This document shows positions 23,972-32,968 of a stretch of 64,000 bases of DNA, piece after piece. Within the stretch, counting starts at the first letter, position 1. The number at the start of each line of letters is the position of its first letter. The translations under genes were made by a program, and so were the position numbers. This DNA comes from Microbacterium sp. MF43 (GTDB lineage Bacteria > Actinomycetota > Actinomycetes > Actinomycetales > Microbacteriaceae). The notes below the pieces were generated by a model. That model did no database searches. It was given only the letters and a program-made list of their open reading frames with translations, and was not told the origin of the DNA. Location: positions 496,001 through 560,000 of the forward strand of contig NZ_JABBDY010000003.1 of assembly GCF_012847295.1 (NCBI RefSeq), written 5' to 3'.

Positions 23972-24460
23972 GTGGAGCTCATCCAGACCATCGAACAGTA
24001 CGCGTGGATCGGGTGGCTCGTGCTCATCCTGGCGTTCCTCGTGATCGAGATGCTCACGCTCGACTTCACGTTCCTGATGCTGAGCATCGGCGGCCTGGCC
24101 GGTCTCGGCGCAGACCTCGCCGGCGCCCCGATCTGGCTGCAGGTCATCATCGCCGCCGTGGTCGCCGCTGTGCTCGTGCTGTTCCTGCGCCCCCCGCTCC
24201 TGCGGCGCCTGCGCCGCGGCGAGGACCCCACGCCGTCCAATGTCGATGCCCTGATCGATCTCGGCGGCCGCGTGGTGGCGACCGTCAGCGCTCACGGCGG
24301 ACAGGTGCGCCTCAGCAACGGCGACGTGTGGACGGCCCGCACCGAGAGCGGCGAGCTCGAACCCGGCACCGTCGTCACCGTCAGCCGTATCGACGGGGCC
24401 ACCGCCGTCGTCCGCCCCGCGAACCCCGCCTCGACCCCCACGGAGGATCCCCGCGCATGA
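23972..24460 (+). CDS. NfeD family membrane protein
   Basis: A 162-residue protein with three close hydrophobic segments in the first 75 residues (WIGWLVLILAFLVIEML, FLMLSIGGLAGLGADLAG, IIAAVVAAVLVLFL) and a C-terminal OB-fold domain (VNVDALIDLGGRVVATVS onward). NfeD proteins partner SPFH/stomatin proteins in membrane microdomains; the next gene encodes one and its ATG overlaps this stop. This short type lacks the serine protease domain of long NfeD. Confidence 0.93.
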   Translation: MELIQTIEQYAWIGWLVLILAFLVIEMLTLDFTFLMLSIGGLAGLGADLAGAPIWLQVIIAAVVAAVLVLFLRPPLLRRLRRGEDPTPSNVDALIDLGGRVVATVSAHGGQVRLSNGDVWTARTESGELEPGTVVTVSRIDGATAVVRPANPASTPTEDPRA

Positions 24461-25425
24461 GCGACCTCGAAACCTTCATCCCGACCGCCATCGCGTGGCT
24501 GCTGGCGATCGCGGTCTTCATCTTCGTGCTGGTCGTGATCGTGCGCTCCATCCGCATCATCCCGCAGGCCAACGCGGGCATCGTCGAGCGCCTCGGCCGG
24601 TACCACAAGACCCTCACCCCCGGCCTCAACCTGCTCGTCCCCTTCATCGACCGTCTCCGGCCGCTGATCGACATGCGCGAGCAGGTCGTCTCGTTCCCGC
24701 CGCAGCCGGTCATCACCGAGGACAACCTCGTCGTCTCCATCGACACCGTCGTCTACTTCCAGGTCACCGATGCACGCGCGGCGACGTACGAGATCGCCAA
24801 CTACCTCGGTGCCGTCGAGCAGCTCACCACGACGACGCTGCGCAACGTCGTCGGCGGGCTCAACCTCGAGGAGGCGCTGACCAGCCGCGACAACATCAAC
24901 GGCCAGCTTCGCGTCGTCCTCGACGAGGCCACCGGCAAGTGGGGCATCCGCGTCGGACGGGTGGAGCTGAAGGCCATCGACCCGCCCCACTCGATCCAGG
25001 ACTCCATGGAGAAGCAGATGCGCGCCGAGCGGGACCGGCGAGCCGCCATCCTGACCGCCGAAGGATCGAAGCAGTCGCAGATCCTCGAAGCCGAGGGCCG
25101 TCGTCAAGCCGAGATCCTCAAGGCCGAGGGTGACAAGCAGGCCCAGGTGCTGCGCGCGCAGGGTGAGGCCGAGGCCATCCAGACCGTGTTCGACGCGATC
25201 CACAGCGGCAACCCCGATGACAAGCTCCTCGCGTACCAGTACCTGCAGACGCTGCCGAAGATCGCCGACAGCGCGTCGAGCAAGCTGTGGATCATCCCCA
25301 GCGAGTTCACCGAGGCGCTCAAGGGACTGAGCGGCTCGTTCCTGGGCGCGGCGACTTCAGCCGCACCGTCCGCGCGCGCCGGCGCCGAAGAGAAGGCGCC
25401 GGGCCTGCCGCCGACCGCGTCGTGA
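24457..25425 (+). CDS. SPFH/Band 7 (stomatin-like, slipin-type) membrane protein
   Basis: A 322-residue protein with one N-terminal hydrophobic anchor (about 10-30) followed by the SPFH domain starting RIIPQANAGIVERLGRYHKT. LTTTTLRNVVGGLNLEEAL is the conserved stomatin core, and the region around RRAAILTAEGSKQSQILEAE is the charged coiled coil used for oligomerisation. The tail after LWIIPSEFTEALKGL is low complexity. It probably forms a large ring or scaffold at the membrane with NfeD and may recruit proteases. Coupled by ATGA to nfeD and by GTGA to the next gene. Confidence 0.95.
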   Translation: MSDLETFIPTAIAWLLAIAVFIFVLVVIVRSIRIIPQANAGIVERLGRYHKTLTPGLNLLVPFIDRLRPLIDMREQVVSFPPQPVITEDNLVVSIDTVVYFQVTDARAATYEIANYLGAVEQLTTTTLRNVVGGLNLEEALTSRDNINGQLRVVLDEATGKWGIRVGRVELKAIDPPHSIQDSMEKQMRAERDRRAAILTAEGSKQSQILEAEGRRQAEILKAEGDKQAQVLRAQGEAEAIQTVFDAIHSGNPDDKLLAYQYLQTLPKIADSASSKLWIIPSEFTEALKGLSGSFLGAATSAAPSARAGAEEKAPGLPPTAS

Positions 25426-26201
25426 CGCGTCATCCCTGGTTCGAAGGCGTCCCGACGCCGCGCGTGCTCGCCCACCGGGGTCTCGTGACGCCCGGAGACG
25501 CCTCCACCGGCGTGGCCGAGAACTCGTTCGCGGCCGTGGCCGCGGCGCACTCCGCCGGTGTCGACTACGTCGAGTCGGACTGCCACCTGACCGCCGACGG
25601 TGTCGTGGTCCTGTTCCACGACGACGACCTGTCGAGGGTCACCGGCGATCCTCGGCCCGTCGCGTCGGTGCGCGCGCTCGAACTCGAGGAGCTCATGTCG
25701 GGGCGCGGCGGGCTGCTCACGCTGGCGCAGGCGCTCGAGGCCTTCCCCACCGTGCGGTGGAACCTCGATGTCAAGGCGCCCGCTGCGGCCGAACCCGTCG
25801 GTCGCCTGGTCGCGGGGCACGGAGAGCGCGTGCTCCTGACGAGCTTCTCGGATGAGCGTCGCCGTGCGGCCCTGGCGTCCGCCGACGCCGCCGGGCGAGG
25901 CATCCGTCCTGCGACATCGGCCGGGAGCGAGACCATCCGCCGCCTCGTTGCCGCGCTCGCGCTGCACTCACGACGGCGCGTGGCCCGAGCACTGGAAGGA
26001 ATCGACGCGCTCCAGGTGCCGGAGCATCAGCGTCGCCTGCGGATCGTGACGTCGCGGCTCGTGGCGGCCGCCCACGAGCACGGCGTCGAGGTGCACGTGT
26101 GGACCGTGAACGACCCCGGCGACATGCGTCGACTGGTCGGTCTCGGCGTGGACGGGATCGTGACCGACCGGGCCGACGTCGCCCTCCGCGCTCTGCATTG
26201 A
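25422..26201 (+). CDS. Glycerophosphodiester phosphodiesterase
   Basis: A 259-residue GDPD-family TIM-barrel enzyme that hydrolyses glycerophosphodiesters to glycerol 3-phosphate and an alcohol. The active-site signature LAHRGLVTP (His), then VDYVESDCHLTADG with the metal-binding Glu/Asp and VLFHDDDLSRVTG with the second His, are all present; the end of the barrel is HVWTVNDPGDMRRLVGLGV. No signal peptide, so it acts in the cytoplasm. Its GTG overlaps the stomatin stop, linking lipid-headgroup turnover to the NfeD-SPFH pair. Confidence 0.94.
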   Translation: MTRHPWFEGVPTPRVLAHRGLVTPGDASTGVAENSFAAVAAAHSAGVDYVESDCHLTADGVVVLFHDDDLSRVTGDPRPVASVRALELEELMSGRGGLLTLAQALEAFPTVRWNLDVKAPAAAEPVGRLVAGHGERVLLTSFSDERRRAALASADAAGRGIRPATSAGSETIRRLVAALALHSRRRVARALEGIDALQVPEHQRRLRIVTSRLVAAAHEHGVEVHVWTVNDPGDMRRLVGLGVDGIVTDRADVALRALH

Positions 26202-26336
26202 GAGCACCGGGATTCCGGCCGCGCGACGTCCGTGCGGGGCTGTGCATCCACTGTGAAACGCGCCCGCGGAGGGGCCTTTCGGATGATCCGCCCAGGTGGC
26301 TTCGTTATACCTGTACAGCGACGAGAGGACCACACA

Positions 26337-26720
26337 ATGGCAGACCGCAGCTTGCGCGGCATCCGACTCGGCGCCCAGAGCCTACAGAGCGAAGAGGGCG
26401 TCGTTTTCCATGAGCGTGCACAGCACATCTACACGTGTACGGCCTGTGGCCGTGACACGACCCTGACTTTCGCGGCCGACGCCGAGGTGCCCCCCGCCTG
26501 GGAGTGCCGCACCTGTGGCGCGGAGGCGCTCCTGCGCGTCGGCGACGGAACCGCAACCGTCGACCACTCGGGCGACAAGACGCCGCGCAGTCACTGGGAC
26601 ATGCTGCTCGAGCGCCGCACGCTCCCCGAGCTCGAAGAGCTCCTCGAGGAGCGCCTCGCCTACGTCCGCGCCCGTCGCGGCGCCGGCGAGGACGTCACGA
26701 TCGACAAGATCAGCGCCTGA
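26337..26720 (+). CDS. rbpA: RNA polymerase-binding protein RbpA
   Basis: A 127-residue RbpA. The N-terminal MADRSLRGIRLGAQSLQSE tail contacts the polymerase and promoter, the core has paired Cys (YTCTACGRD and WECRTCG) and the C-terminal SHWDMLLERRTLPELEELL is the sigma-interaction helix. RbpA stabilises open complexes with the primary and primary-like sigma factors in actinobacteria. Upstream, GGATGA (26281) and GTT (26304) are 17 bases apart, faintly like a SigR-type ECF promoter; that is speculation. Its terminator lies inside the convergent lnt gene. Confidence 0.97.
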   Translation: MADRSLRGIRLGAQSLQSEEGVVFHERAQHIYTCTACGRDTTLTFAADAEVPPAWECRTCGAEALLRVGDGTATVDHSGDKTPRSHWDMLLERRTLPELEELLEERLAYVRARRGAGEDVTIDKISA

Positions 26721-26724
26721 CGAC

Positions 26725-28302
26725 TCACAGACCCTGTGCGACGCCGGCTCCTTCGGGAGCCGGCGTCTTCTTTTCCCGCCGACCCGCGGCGACGACGCCC
26801 GCACCGAGGGCGATGAGGGCGGCGAGCGAGCCCCAGCCCAGCAGCGCCTGGACCCAGGGCCCCGTCACGACCGCCGGGGTGAGCCCGGTTCGCAGCGGAA
26901 CGTCGGTCAGCATGTGTCCGGGCTCGCCCGCGGCAAGTCCGTCGATCGTCGTGCCGTCCGGCGCGATCACCTGACTCGTTCCCACCGTCGACAGATTCAC
27001 CACCGAGCGACCGGTCTCGATCGCACGCATGCGCGCGAAGGCGAGCTGCTGCAGGTTCTCGTCGGTGTCGCGGAAGTCGGCGTTGTTCGTCTGGAACATG
27101 TACACCTGGGCGCCGTCCCGGGCACCGGTCCAGATGACCTCGTCGTAGATCACGTCGAAGCAGATGGCCAGCCCCACTCCCACCTCGCCGAGATCGAAGA
27201 ACGGCGGGTTGGTGCCGGGCGTGTACTCGCGCTGAATCAGCCCGATCAGGTCGGGGGCCAGCGCCTCGTAGAACCACCGATCGGGTACATACTCCCCCAT
27301 CGGCACCGGATTGCTCTTGTCGTGGATCTGCACGGCGCCCTCGCCGGCGACCCACAGCATGGACGTGTTGAAGGTGTCGTCACCGCGCGTGGTCGCTGCG
27401 TTCACGATGAGCGGCGCGTCCACGCGCTCGGCCAGCGCGTCGAGCGTGCGCGCCGTGCTCTCGATCGCGAGCGGATCGGAGTCGATCCCGCCCTCCGGCC
27501 AGAGAAGCACGTCGACCTCCTCACCGAGCAGTGGAGCGGATGCCTCGAGCTGCGCGTCGAGCACGTCGCCGGGTTCCCGGGGGTCGAAGTATCCCGACGG
27601 ACCGTTTCCCTGCACGCTGCCGACCCGCAGGGTCCCCGCCGACGAAGTGGGGAACGCCGGCACGAGCAGCAGGATGACGGCGAGGGACACCGCGGGCACG
27701 GCGGTGCCGACGTCGCGCCATCGCCCGAGCCGCGCCCACTCGATGACCGCTGCCGTGAAGGCGACCATCATGAAGGTGAGCCCCGCGACGCCGGTCCACG
27801 ACGCCAGGTGCGCCAGCGGGCTCTCCGACTGGCTCATTCCGATGCGCGCCCACGGGAAGCCGGTGTAGGGCCAGGAGCCCATGAACAGCTCGCGAGCCGT
27901 CCAGAGCCCGCCGATGAGGACGGGCAGAGCGACGAGACGCGCCCACCGAGAGGGGAAGAGCCGGGGCATCCAGCGATACGCCAGCATCAGCGCGATAGAG
28001 CCCACCGCCACGAAGACCGTCTCGATCCCGGCGAGGGCGAACCAGGGCACCACACCCAGGTAGCGCGTGATCCACATGATGTGGACCAGGTAGAACGTCG
28101 CGCCGAAGACGAATCCGACGAGAAGCGCCCCCCACGCCGAGCGTCCGATGAGCGCCACGAGCGAGAGGGCGACGCCGACGAACGCGAGCGGCCACCAGCC
28201 GACCGAGGGGTAGGCGAGGTCGAGCACGACGCCGCCCACGACGGATGCCAGGACGGCCGCCCACAGCGGCAGGAGCGGTCGAGGCGGGGCGGCGAGAGGC
28301 AC
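26725..28302 (-). CDS. lnt: Apolipoprotein N-acyltransferase
   Basis: A 525-residue inner-membrane enzyme that N-acylates lipoproteins after signal peptide removal. Multiple N-terminal transmembrane segments are followed by the nitrilase-like domain, whose triad is visible: Glu in LLWPEGGID (near residue 269), Lys in IHDKSNPVP (near 327) and Cys in GLAICFDVIYDE (near 380). A final membrane segment (AALIALGAGVVAAG) precedes a basic tail. GTG start supported by TAGGCT six bases upstream. Monocistronic; its 3' end contains the rbpA terminator. Confidence 0.96.
   Translation of the reverse strand: MPLAAPPRPLLPLWAAVLASVVGGVVLDLAYPSVGWWPLAFVGVALSLVALIGRSAWGALLVGFVFGATFYLVHIMWITRYLGVVPWFALAGIETVFVAVGSIALMLAYRWMPRLFPSRWARLVALPVLIGGLWTARELFMGSWPYTGFPWARIGMSQSESPLAHLASWTGVAGLTFMMVAFTAAVIEWARLGRWRDVGTAVPAVSLAVILLLVPAFPTSSAGTLRVGSVQGNGPSGYFDPREPGDVLDAQLEASAPLLGEEVDVLLWPEGGIDSDPLAIESTARTLDALAERVDAPLIVNAATTRGDDTFNTSMLWVAGEGAVQIHDKSNPVPMGEYVPDRWFYEALAPDLIGLIQREYTPGTNPPFFDLGEVGVGLAICFDVIYDEVIWTGARDGAQVYMFQTNNADFRDTDENLQQLAFARMRAIETGRSVVNLSTVGTSQVIAPDGTTIDGLAAGEPGHMLTDVPLRTGLTPAVVTGPWVQALLGWGSLAALIALGAGVVAAGRREKKTPAPEGAGVAQGL
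26740..26767 (+). terminator. rbpA terminator embedded in the 3' end of lnt
   Basis: Twelve-base perfect stem GACGCCGGCTCC / GGAGCCGGCGTC with TTCG loop, followed by TTCTTTTCCC. The same bases encode residues about 5-14 from the Lnt C-terminus on the other strand. Confidence 0.85.
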
Positions 28303-28308
28303 GGATCC

Positions 28309-28314
28309 AGCCTA
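28309..28314 (-). promoter_or_regulatory. Leaderless -10 (TAGGCT) of lnt
   Basis: Minus-strand TAGGCT six bases before the GTG at 28302. The 12-base string TAGGCTGGATCC is identical to that at the ABC ATPase gene (63608-63619). Confidence 0.6.
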
Positions 28315-28339
28315 GGTCGCGCGAACTGTGGAGCCGCTG

Positions 28340-30835
28340 TCAGACGCCCGAGTACGCCACGATCCCGCGACGCACCGCGTCGAGCGCCTTGCGCGCCGTC
28401 GCCGCCAGCGGCCCCTCCGCCACGATCGAGAGCTGGTCGAGCAGGTCGATGGTCTGCTTCGACCACCGCACGAAGTCGCCCGCGGCCAGATCTGCCTCGT
28501 CGAGCACCCGGTCGAGCATCGCCCCGCGGGCCCAGGAGTGCATCGCCTGGGCGAGACCGGCGGCGATGGGCTCGGATCCGGGAAGCCGATGCTCGCGTTC
28601 GAGGTCGTCGAGGCGCTGCCACAGGTCGAGGGTGTCGGTGAACGCCGTGCGGAACGGCCCGCGCGGGAGCCCCCGCTCCCCCGGCCCGCCGTCATCGCGC
28701 CGGGGCTCGTAGACCAGGCAGCAGGCCAGCGCCGCCAGCGCGGCAGGATCCAGGTCCTTCCACAGTCCGCGGCGCAACGACTCCGCCACCAGCAGGTCGC
28801 GTTCCCCGTAGATGCGCCGCATGGTGCGCCCGGCCGGAGTGAGGACGGTCGCATCGTCCTCGATGCGCACGTAGTCGAGCTCGGTCAGCACCTCGACCAC
28901 GCGGTCGAAGATGCGCGCGACGGTGCCGGTCCGGGTCTCGATCTGCTGGCGGAGCTTGTCGATCGTGCGCCGGAGCTTCCAGTACCTCTCGGCCCAGCGA
29001 GCGTGGTGCTCGCGATCAGGACACGAGTGGCAGGGATGCCGCTGCATCCGTCGGCGAAGCGAGGCGATCTCCTTCTGGCGCTTGTCGCGCGCGGCCCTCG
29101 TCGCATTCGCATCAGTGCGGTTGAGCTTCTCGATGTCGCTGAGATCGCGCCGGATCGCCGAGTACTCGGTGAAGTCGCCCCGATCGCACGTCATCGCCTT
29201 CTCGTACCCCGCGAGCGACTCCTCCTGCTCGCGGACCTGCCGGGCGATGCCCACGACGGCGCGGTCTGCCTGGAACTGCGCGAACGAGGACTCGAGGATC
29301 TCCCTCGCGCGCGGCCGGCCGAACTGGTCGATGAGGTTGACCGCCATGTTGTACGTGGGGCGGAAGCTCGAGTTCAGCGGGTAGGTGCGGCGCGAGGCGA
29401 GGGCCGCGACCGCCTGCGGGTCCAGTCCCTCGGTCCACTGCACGACCGCGTGCCCCTCCACGTCGATGCCGCGGCGCCCCGCGCGGCCGGTGAGCTGCGT
29501 GTACTCACCGGACGTGATGGCGACGCGTGCCTCGCCGTTGAACTTCTCGAGCTTCTCCAGCACCACCGTCCGCGCCGGCATGTTGATCCCCAGCGCGAGG
29601 GTCTCGGTGGCGAAGACGACCTTCACCAGCTTGCGCTGGAAGAGGTCCTCGACGACCTCCTTGAACGCGGGAAGCAGCCCCGCGTGGTGCGAGGCCACAC
29701 CGCGCTCGAGGTTCTCGAGCCACTCCCAGTAGCCCAGGACCGCGAGGTCCTCATCGTGGAGCGTGCGCGTGCGCTCCTCGACGATCGCACGGATCTCGGC
29801 GCGCTCGTCCTGGCTGGTCAGCCGCACGCCGGCACGGCGGACCTGTTGGACGGCGGCGTCGCAGCCCGCCCTGCTGAAGATGAAGAAGATCGCTGGGAGC
29901 AGGTTCGACCGCGCGAGCAGCTCCACGACGTCGGGCCGGTCCAGGCGCTCGATGCGATGCACGTTCGCGGACCGAACCGGGCGCTTGCCGCCTCGGTTCG
30001 GGCGTCGGCGGGATGCCTCGTACCCGGCGTTACGCGCGCTGTTGGTCGCCTGCACGCGACGGTTGTTCTCGAACGCAGGACCCTTGAAGGATCGGATGCG
30101 CATGAGCTCCTGGTTGACCTGCGCGGTGGCGATGCCGGCGCGATCGTCGAACAGCGGGAGCAGGTCGCCGCGCACCAGCACGTGCTGCTCGAGCGGGACC
30201 GGCCGGGTCTCGGACACGATGACCTCGGTGTCGCCGCGCACGGTGTCGAGCCAGTCGCCGAACTCCTCGGCGTTGGACACGGTCGCCGAGAGCGACACGA
30301 GTCGCACGCTCGGCGGGAGGTGGATGATGATCTCCTCCCACACCGCGCCGCGGAAGCGATCGGCGAGGTAGTGCACCTCGTCCATCACGACGTACCGCAG
30401 TCCCCGCAGGGCGGGCGAGTCCGCGTAGAGCATGTTGCGCAGCACCTCGGTGGTCATCACCACGATGCGCGCGCTGCCGTTGATGTTCGTGTCGCCGGTG
30501 AGGAGGCCCACCTCGTCCGCGCCGTAGACGTCCTGCAGTTCGCGGAACTTCTGATTGGACAGCGCCTTGATCGGAGTCGTGTAGAACGCCTTGTCGCCCG
30601 GTTCGCGCATCGCCAGGTGCACGGCGAACTCGCCCACGATCGTCTTGCCCGCACCGGTCGGGGCCGCCACCAGGACGCTGCGGCCCTCCTCGAGGCCGCG
30701 ACATCCCTCGAGCTGGAACTCGTCGAGCGTGAAGCGCTGCGCTGCCGCGAAGGCCGCGGTGATCGGGTGCGTCCGGTCGAGCGCCGCGGACTCGCGCGCC
30801 CGCGCATACCGCTCCGCTGGACCGGGGTCGGTCAT
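28340..30835 (-). CDS. helY: Ski2-like DEVH-box RNA helicase HelY
   Basis: An 831-residue SF2 helicase of the Ski2/Mtr4 group found throughout actinobacteria. Motif I is APTGAGKT (58-65), motif II DEVH (152-155), motif III SLSATVSNAEEF, and motif VI is in LTGRAGRRGIDVEG. A Cys/His segment (RHPCHSCPDREHH) lies in the long arch-like insert, and the C-terminal winged/helical bundle ends RRGIVAYSGV. Likely unwinds structured RNA during turnover. Its ATG overlaps the tatC stop, so it is translated with the Tat genes. Confidence 0.95.
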   Translation of the reverse strand: MTDPGPAERYARARESAALDRTHPITAAFAAAQRFTLDEFQLEGCRGLEEGRSVLVAAPTGAGKTIVGEFAVHLAMREPGDKAFYTTPIKALSNQKFRELQDVYGADEVGLLTGDTNINGSARIVVMTTEVLRNMLYADSPALRGLRYVVMDEVHYLADRFRGAVWEEIIIHLPPSVRLVSLSATVSNAEEFGDWLDTVRGDTEVIVSETRPVPLEQHVLVRGDLLPLFDDRAGIATAQVNQELMRIRSFKGPAFENNRRVQATNSARNAGYEASRRRPNRGGKRPVRSANVHRIERLDRPDVVELLARSNLLPAIFFIFSRAGCDAAVQQVRRAGVRLTSQDERAEIRAIVEERTRTLHDEDLAVLGYWEWLENLERGVASHHAGLLPAFKEVVEDLFQRKLVKVVFATETLALGINMPARTVVLEKLEKFNGEARVAITSGEYTQLTGRAGRRGIDVEGHAVVQWTEGLDPQAVAALASRRTYPLNSSFRPTYNMAVNLIDQFGRPRAREILESSFAQFQADRAVVGIARQVREQEESLAGYEKAMTCDRGDFTEYSAIRRDLSDIEKLNRTDANATRAARDKRQKEIASLRRRMQRHPCHSCPDREHHARWAERYWKLRRTIDKLRQQIETRTGTVARIFDRVVEVLTELDYVRIEDDATVLTPAGRTMRRIYGERDLLVAESLRRGLWKDLDPAALAALACCLVYEPRRDDGGPGERGLPRGPFRTAFTDTLDLWQRLDDLEREHRLPGSEPIAAGLAQAMHSWARGAMLDRVLDEADLAAGDFVRWSKQTIDLLDQLSIVAEGPLAATARKALDAVRRGIVAYSGV

Positions 30836-31653
30836 GCGGGAGCCTCGGGCGGCAGGTACTCCACCGCGCGCTTGGCCTTGCGTCGATCGAAGAGCATCGA
30901 GAGCCCCGCCGCCGCGAAGAACAGCACGACGAGGATGCCCGCGAGCATCAGCATGCTGATCACGTCGGCGGCGGGCGTCGCCAGCGCGGCGAAGATCACC
31001 GAGATGAGCACCGCGACGCGCCAGCCCCGCAGGATCGCGCGACCCGACATGACCCCGGCGAGGTTCATCGCGACGAGGAACACCGGCAGGATGAACGAGA
31101 CGCCGACGACGACGAGGAGCTTGAACACGAAGTCGTAGTAGAAGAGCGCGTCGTAGAACTGCGCGCCGCCCTCGGGGACGAACGTCGCCATGAGCTCCAC
31201 CACGTGCGGCATGATCAGCAGGCCCACGTAGCAGCCGGCGAAGAAGAGCGGGATCGCCGCGGCCATGAAGCCGACGGTGTAGCGGATCTCCTTGCGGGTG
31301 AGGCCGGGCATGATGAACGCCCAGATCTGCCAGATCCAGATCGGCGCCGAAAGGAGGATGCCGATCGCGAAGGAGATCCGCAGCCGCATGTCGAACGGGC
31401 CGGTGATGGTCTGGTACATGAATTCGACCTTGCCCTCCTGCCCCGCCGACTCGGCGACGACGCGGATGGGCTCGGTGATGAGCCAGATCACCGGATCGGT
31501 GATGAAGAAGGCCACCACCATGCCGACGATGAGGGCCAGCGCGGCCCACATGAGTCGCCGGCGCAGTTCGACCAGATGCTGGCCGAGCGACATGCGCTTC
31601 TCACGCCGCGTCGAGTCGCCCTCGTGCACGCGCGGCGGTCCCGCCGTTGCCAC
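30832..31653 (-). CDS. tatC: Sec-independent translocase subunit TatC
   Basis: A 273-residue polytopic membrane protein, the twin-arginine signal receptor of the Tat system. The N-terminal cytoplasmic signature MSLGQHLVELRRRL and first-loop Glu-containing segment, then IWIWQIWAFIMPGLTRKEIR, are diagnostic; six transmembrane helices follow. The GTG start lies six bases downstream of the tatA stop. Order tatA-tatC-helY matches other actinobacteria such as M. tuberculosis. Confidence 0.97.
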   Translation of the reverse strand: MATAGPPRVHEGDSTRREKRMSLGQHLVELRRRLMWAALALIVGMVVAFFITDPVIWLITEPIRVVAESAGQEGKVEFMYQTITGPFDMRLRISFAIGILLSAPIWIWQIWAFIMPGLTRKEIRYTVGFMAAAIPLFFAGCYVGLLIMPHVVELMATFVPEGGAQFYDALFYYDFVFKLLVVVGVSFILPVFLVAMNLAGVMSGRAILRGWRVAVLISVIFAALATPAADVISMLMLAGILVVLFFAAAGLSMLFDRRKAKRAVEYLPPEAPA

Positions 31654-31659
31654 GGCGGG

Positions 31660-31920
31660 TCAGGGCTTGGATTCGGCGGTTCCGCCCGCGTCCGTGCGCA
31701 CCTCGGTCGACGGAGCCTCTGTCGAGGCGGCGGTTCCGGCAGCGGGAGCCGAGTCGGTGCGAGTGGTGTCGTCGTCCTTCATCGCCTTCATCTCGCCCTT
31801 GAAGACGCGAGCAGACTGACCCATGCTCTTGGCCAGCGCCGGCAGCTTCGCCGCGCCGAACAGCAGCAGGATCACGGCCAGGATGATGAGGAAGTGCCAC
31901 CCCGTGAGGCCTTGCAGCAT
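31660..31920 (-). CDS. tatA: Sec-independent translocase subunit TatA
   Basis: An 86-residue pore subunit: one transmembrane helix (WHFLIILAVILLLFGAAKLP, residues 8-27), the conserved FG hinge and an amphipathic helix (ALAKSMGQSARVFKGEMKAM), then a disordered acidic/Thr-rich tail. ATG start has AAAGGAA upstream. It pairs with tatC immediately downstream; a tatB gene is not seen here. Confidence 0.96.
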   Translation of the reverse strand: MLQGLTGWHFLIILAVILLLFGAAKLPALAKSMGQSARVFKGEMKAMKDDDTTRTDSAPAAGTAASTEAPSTEVRTDAGGTAESKP

Positions 31921-32005
31921 GTCGATTCCTTTCGGCGGGTCCGGAATCAGTGTAACCCGCGGGTTGTCACGCCGGTGCCGTGTCGGCGAACTCCGGGTGA
32001 ACGCA

Positions 32006-32968
32006 TCAGCGGTACTGGGCGAGGCCCGCTTCGGCCCATTCCGCCGCGGCGCGGCGCGCCGCCGTCGGTTCGAGCACCTCGACCTCGCCGCCGCGGCGGG
32101 CGGCCAGCCGGCGCAGGCTCACCTCGTCGGCGACGCGCATCGTCGCGACGGTGACGCCGCCGGAGGTCTCCAGCGCGGCTCGGTCGAGATAGTCGCCGAG
32201 CAGACGGGCGACCTGCTCGGGGAAGCGGATGCGGGCGACGAAGTCGTCCTCGCCCGGCTCGAACCACCCCGGCGCCGGCTCGCCGGCGTGGGTGATCGGG
32301 ATGTCGGTGAGCTGCAGGTCGCCGACCCGGTCGAGATGGAAGGTGCGCATGGCCTCTCGCAGGTGGCACCAGCCCTGCAGGTACCACTGCCCGTCGGCGA
32401 TGTGCACCTTGACCGGGTCCACGGTGCGCGTGGTCGGCTGCGCGTCGGGAGCCTTGTAGGTGAACGAGACCGCCACTCCTCGGCGCAGCGCACCGGCGAC
32501 CGTATCGCGCACGCTGTCGACGGGGCTCGGAGCGACGATGACCTCGGCCGGCGTGCTCGAGGCCCCGCGGGCGAGCTTCGCGAGAAGCCCGGCGAAGAGC
32601 TCGGTGTCGCCCACGCCGGGGATCGTGCGTGCGAGCTGCAGCCCCGCCAGGAGCGCGGCGGCCTCGCGCGCGGTGAGCCTGGGGGCTCGTTCGAGCCCGA
32701 CCGAGTTGGTGATGACGATGATGTCCTGGGTGTCCAGCAGATCCCAGTCGATGTCGAAGAGGTCGTTCGCCATCTGCCAGTACCCGCCGTCACCGGGCAG
32801 GCCGATCACGGTGAGCTTCTCGACCATCGCGCGCATCTGTTCGGGCGACACGTCGAACTCGTCGGCGGCCTCGGCGATGGAGACCTCGCCCTTGCCGATC
32901 AGATACGGCACGAGCTGGAGCATGAGCGCGGCGCGATCGGTCGCGACCAGCGGCTTGCGCGCGCTCAT
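32006..32968 (-). CDS. pafC: WYL-domain transcriptional regulator PafC
   Basis: A 320-residue regulator with an N-terminal winged helix (MLQLVPYLIGKGEVSIAEAA), a WYL domain beginning near DTVAGALRRGVAVSFTYKAP with WYLQGWCHLREAMRTFHLDR as the ligand-binding core, and a C-terminal WCX extension. PafB and PafC form the heterodimer that activates the LexA-independent DNA damage response in mycobacteria. Its ATG overlaps the pafB stop, so the two subunits are made together. Confidence 0.93.
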   Translation of the reverse strand: MSARKPLVATDRAALMLQLVPYLIGKGEVSIAEAADEFDVSPEQMRAMVEKLTVIGLPGDGGYWQMANDLFDIDWDLLDTQDIIVITNSVGLERAPRLTAREAAALLAGLQLARTIPGVGDTELFAGLLAKLARGASSTPAEVIVAPSPVDSVRDTVAGALRRGVAVSFTYKAPDAQPTTRTVDPVKVHIADGQWYLQGWCHLREAMRTFHLDRVGDLQLTDIPITHAGEPAPGWFEPGEDDFVARIRFPEQVARLLGDYLDRAALETSGGVTVATMRVADEVSLRRLAARRGGEVEVLEPTAARRAAAEWAEAGLAQYR

